From assembly GCA_030063045.1 (NCBI GenBank), contig JAQSEB010000132.1, positions 926,165 to 990,164 on the forward strand: 64,000 bases of DNA. Reading direction: 5' to 3'. Both the position numbers and the translations under genes were made by a program. The notes under the pieces are model-generated. The model ran no database searches and was not told the origin of the DNA. It saw only the letters and a program-made list of their open reading frames with translations. This DNA is from Pratylenchus scribneri. Lineage: Eukaryota; Nematoda; Chromadorea; Rhabditida; Pratylenchidae. Below, piece by piece: positions 63,370 to 64,000 of the stretch. Every line of letters starts with the position of its first letter. Position 1 is the first letter of the stretch.

Positions 63370-63748
63370 TTTTATTGCCATTTTTTGGGATTTTGGCTGG
63401 GTTGACATTTTTTGGGATTTTGGTTGGGTTGCCATTTTTTGGGATTTTTATTGTCATTTTTTGGGATTTTGGCTGGGTTGACATTTTTTGGGATTTTGGT
63501 TGGGTTGCCATTTTTTGGGATTTTTATTGTCATTTTTTGGGATTTTGGTTGGGTTGCCATTTTTTGGGATTTTTATTGTCATTTTTTGGGATTTTGGCTG
63601 GGTTGACATTTTTTGGGATTTTGGCTGGGTTGCCATTTTTTGGGATTTCTGGTAGTTGCCATTTTTTGGGGGGATTTTGGTTGGGTTGCCATTTTTTGGG
63701 ATTTTTATTGTCATTTTTTGGGATTTTGGTTGGGTTGTCATTTTTTGG
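63370..63748. repeat. 27/22-bp tandem array (CATTTTTTGGGATTTTGG units)
   Basis: Units of 27 bases (ATTTTTTGGGATTTTGGCTG plus GGTTGAC) alternate with 22-base units ending ATTGT. CATTTTTTGGG starts at 63379, 63406, 63433 and 63455 and onward to the end. The inverted counterpart is at 62341-62460. Confidence 0.9.
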
Positions 63749-63753
63749 ATCAG

Positions 63754-63885
63754 CGAAAATCAACTTTCTTTGCGCAAAGAAAATATTGGAATAGCTATAG
63801 TGGAAATTTTATGAGTGGACTTCTAAATATTCACCGCCAATTTCGCCATGGAATCACTTTAATAAAGTCCGGTACATATACATAA
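63754..63885 (+). CDS. Exon-like open segment at the window edge
   Basis: After TTTTTTGGATCAG, 43 codons of ordinary composition run to a TAA (KSTFFAQRKYWN, FMSGLLNIHRQFRHG, ITLIKSGTYT). It could be the last exon of a gene, but in phase 0 it does not match the phase-2 exit of the last exon at 61640, so it is not simply an extra exon of that gene. Family not recognised. Confidence 0.25.
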   Translation, partial: RKSTFFAQRKYWNSYSGNFMSGLLNIHRQFRHGITLIKSGTYT

Positions 63886-64000
63886 TTTTGATACCATTCA
63901 ACTCAGCTCACCGAGAGGAGTCGTATTGCATATATAGAATTAATCCCTGAGATTTTTACATTTTTACATCATTTTTTCATGCCTTAACAGGATTATGATT
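63886..64000. other. Window end, nothing supported
   Basis: The sequence continues past the window; no feature is visible in these last bases. Confidence 0.5.

Larger units (their letters stand above)
62337..63748. mobile_element. Large foldback of tandem repeats
   Basis: The left end is built of CCCAAAAAATGGCAACCCAG-type units (62337-62460) and the right end of the same unit inverted, as a longer array (63370-63748). Inside on the left is GGATTAAGGTGGATATAAGG and GGATTAAGCCGGATTAAG; inside on the right is the complement (CTTAATCCGGCTTAATCC, ATATCCACCTTAATCC). The centre near 62770-62850 has CCTCTAACCCTAATTCC. The whole unit is therefore an inverted repeat of about 1.4 kb with unequal arms. 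The interior motif is the same as in the intron-5 foldback, while the outer unit is different. Open frames on both strands in the outer array are produced by the 27-bp period. Confidence 0.85.

Noticed and set aside
63375..63794. Frames of 60-139 codons on both strands with Phe-Gly-Ile-Leu or Lys-Asn-Gly-Asn-Pro repeats
   Set aside because: They arise from the 27/22-bp tandem array and its inverted copy; both strands are open at once, as expected from repeat DNA.

Overview
The window looks like nuclear DNA of a nematode, most plausibly a plant-parasitic (tylenchid-type) species with a very A+T-rich genome. The reasons are many small exons with consistent GT..AG introns (several only 40-60 bp), an F-box gene whose exon-by-exon layout resembles the F-box families expanded in that group, a secreted multi-exon protein, and dense short inverted-repeat elements. 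No database search was possible, so the organism call is an inference.

Layout. About 1-42,600 is an A+T desert without a convincing gene. It is not unique sequence: several blocks recur as diverged copies tens of kb apart (for example 110-1430 against 32105-33575). Islands break the desert: a 31-bp minisatellite (about 9050-9800) between two GC-rich hairpins, a GC-richer island at 10.57-11.35 kb with a TATA box and a cysteine-rich reading frame, a tRNA-like relic near 11.8 kb, and a 110-bp terminal-inverted-repeat element at 20.8 kb.

About 42,600-45,740 is transitional: isolated exon-like blocks on the minus strand, degenerate tandem repeats, and a dispersed composite repeat with tRNA-like promoter boxes and perfect hairpins.

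About 46,100-61,640 is a gene cluster: a minus-strand F-box gene (46126-48711), a minus-strand gene joining a ubiquitin-like domain to a YHGT / GxGIY (ADP-ribosyltransferase-like) domain and a C-terminal membrane segment (50671-54078), plus-strand F-box-type exons (54904-55735), and an intact 11-exon gene for a signal-peptide-bearing, glycosylation-site-rich helical protein (55853-61640). Three of the four belong by domain to ubiquitin biology. Many long introns carry an inverted-repeat element.

About 62,337-63,748 is a large foldback of tandem repeats whose G-rich interior (GGATTAAG, GGATATAGGGG) is shared with a foldback inside an intron of the secreted-protein gene. Two gene models need a one-base frame change at two points each, often near A or T runs; this may be assembly error or early decay.
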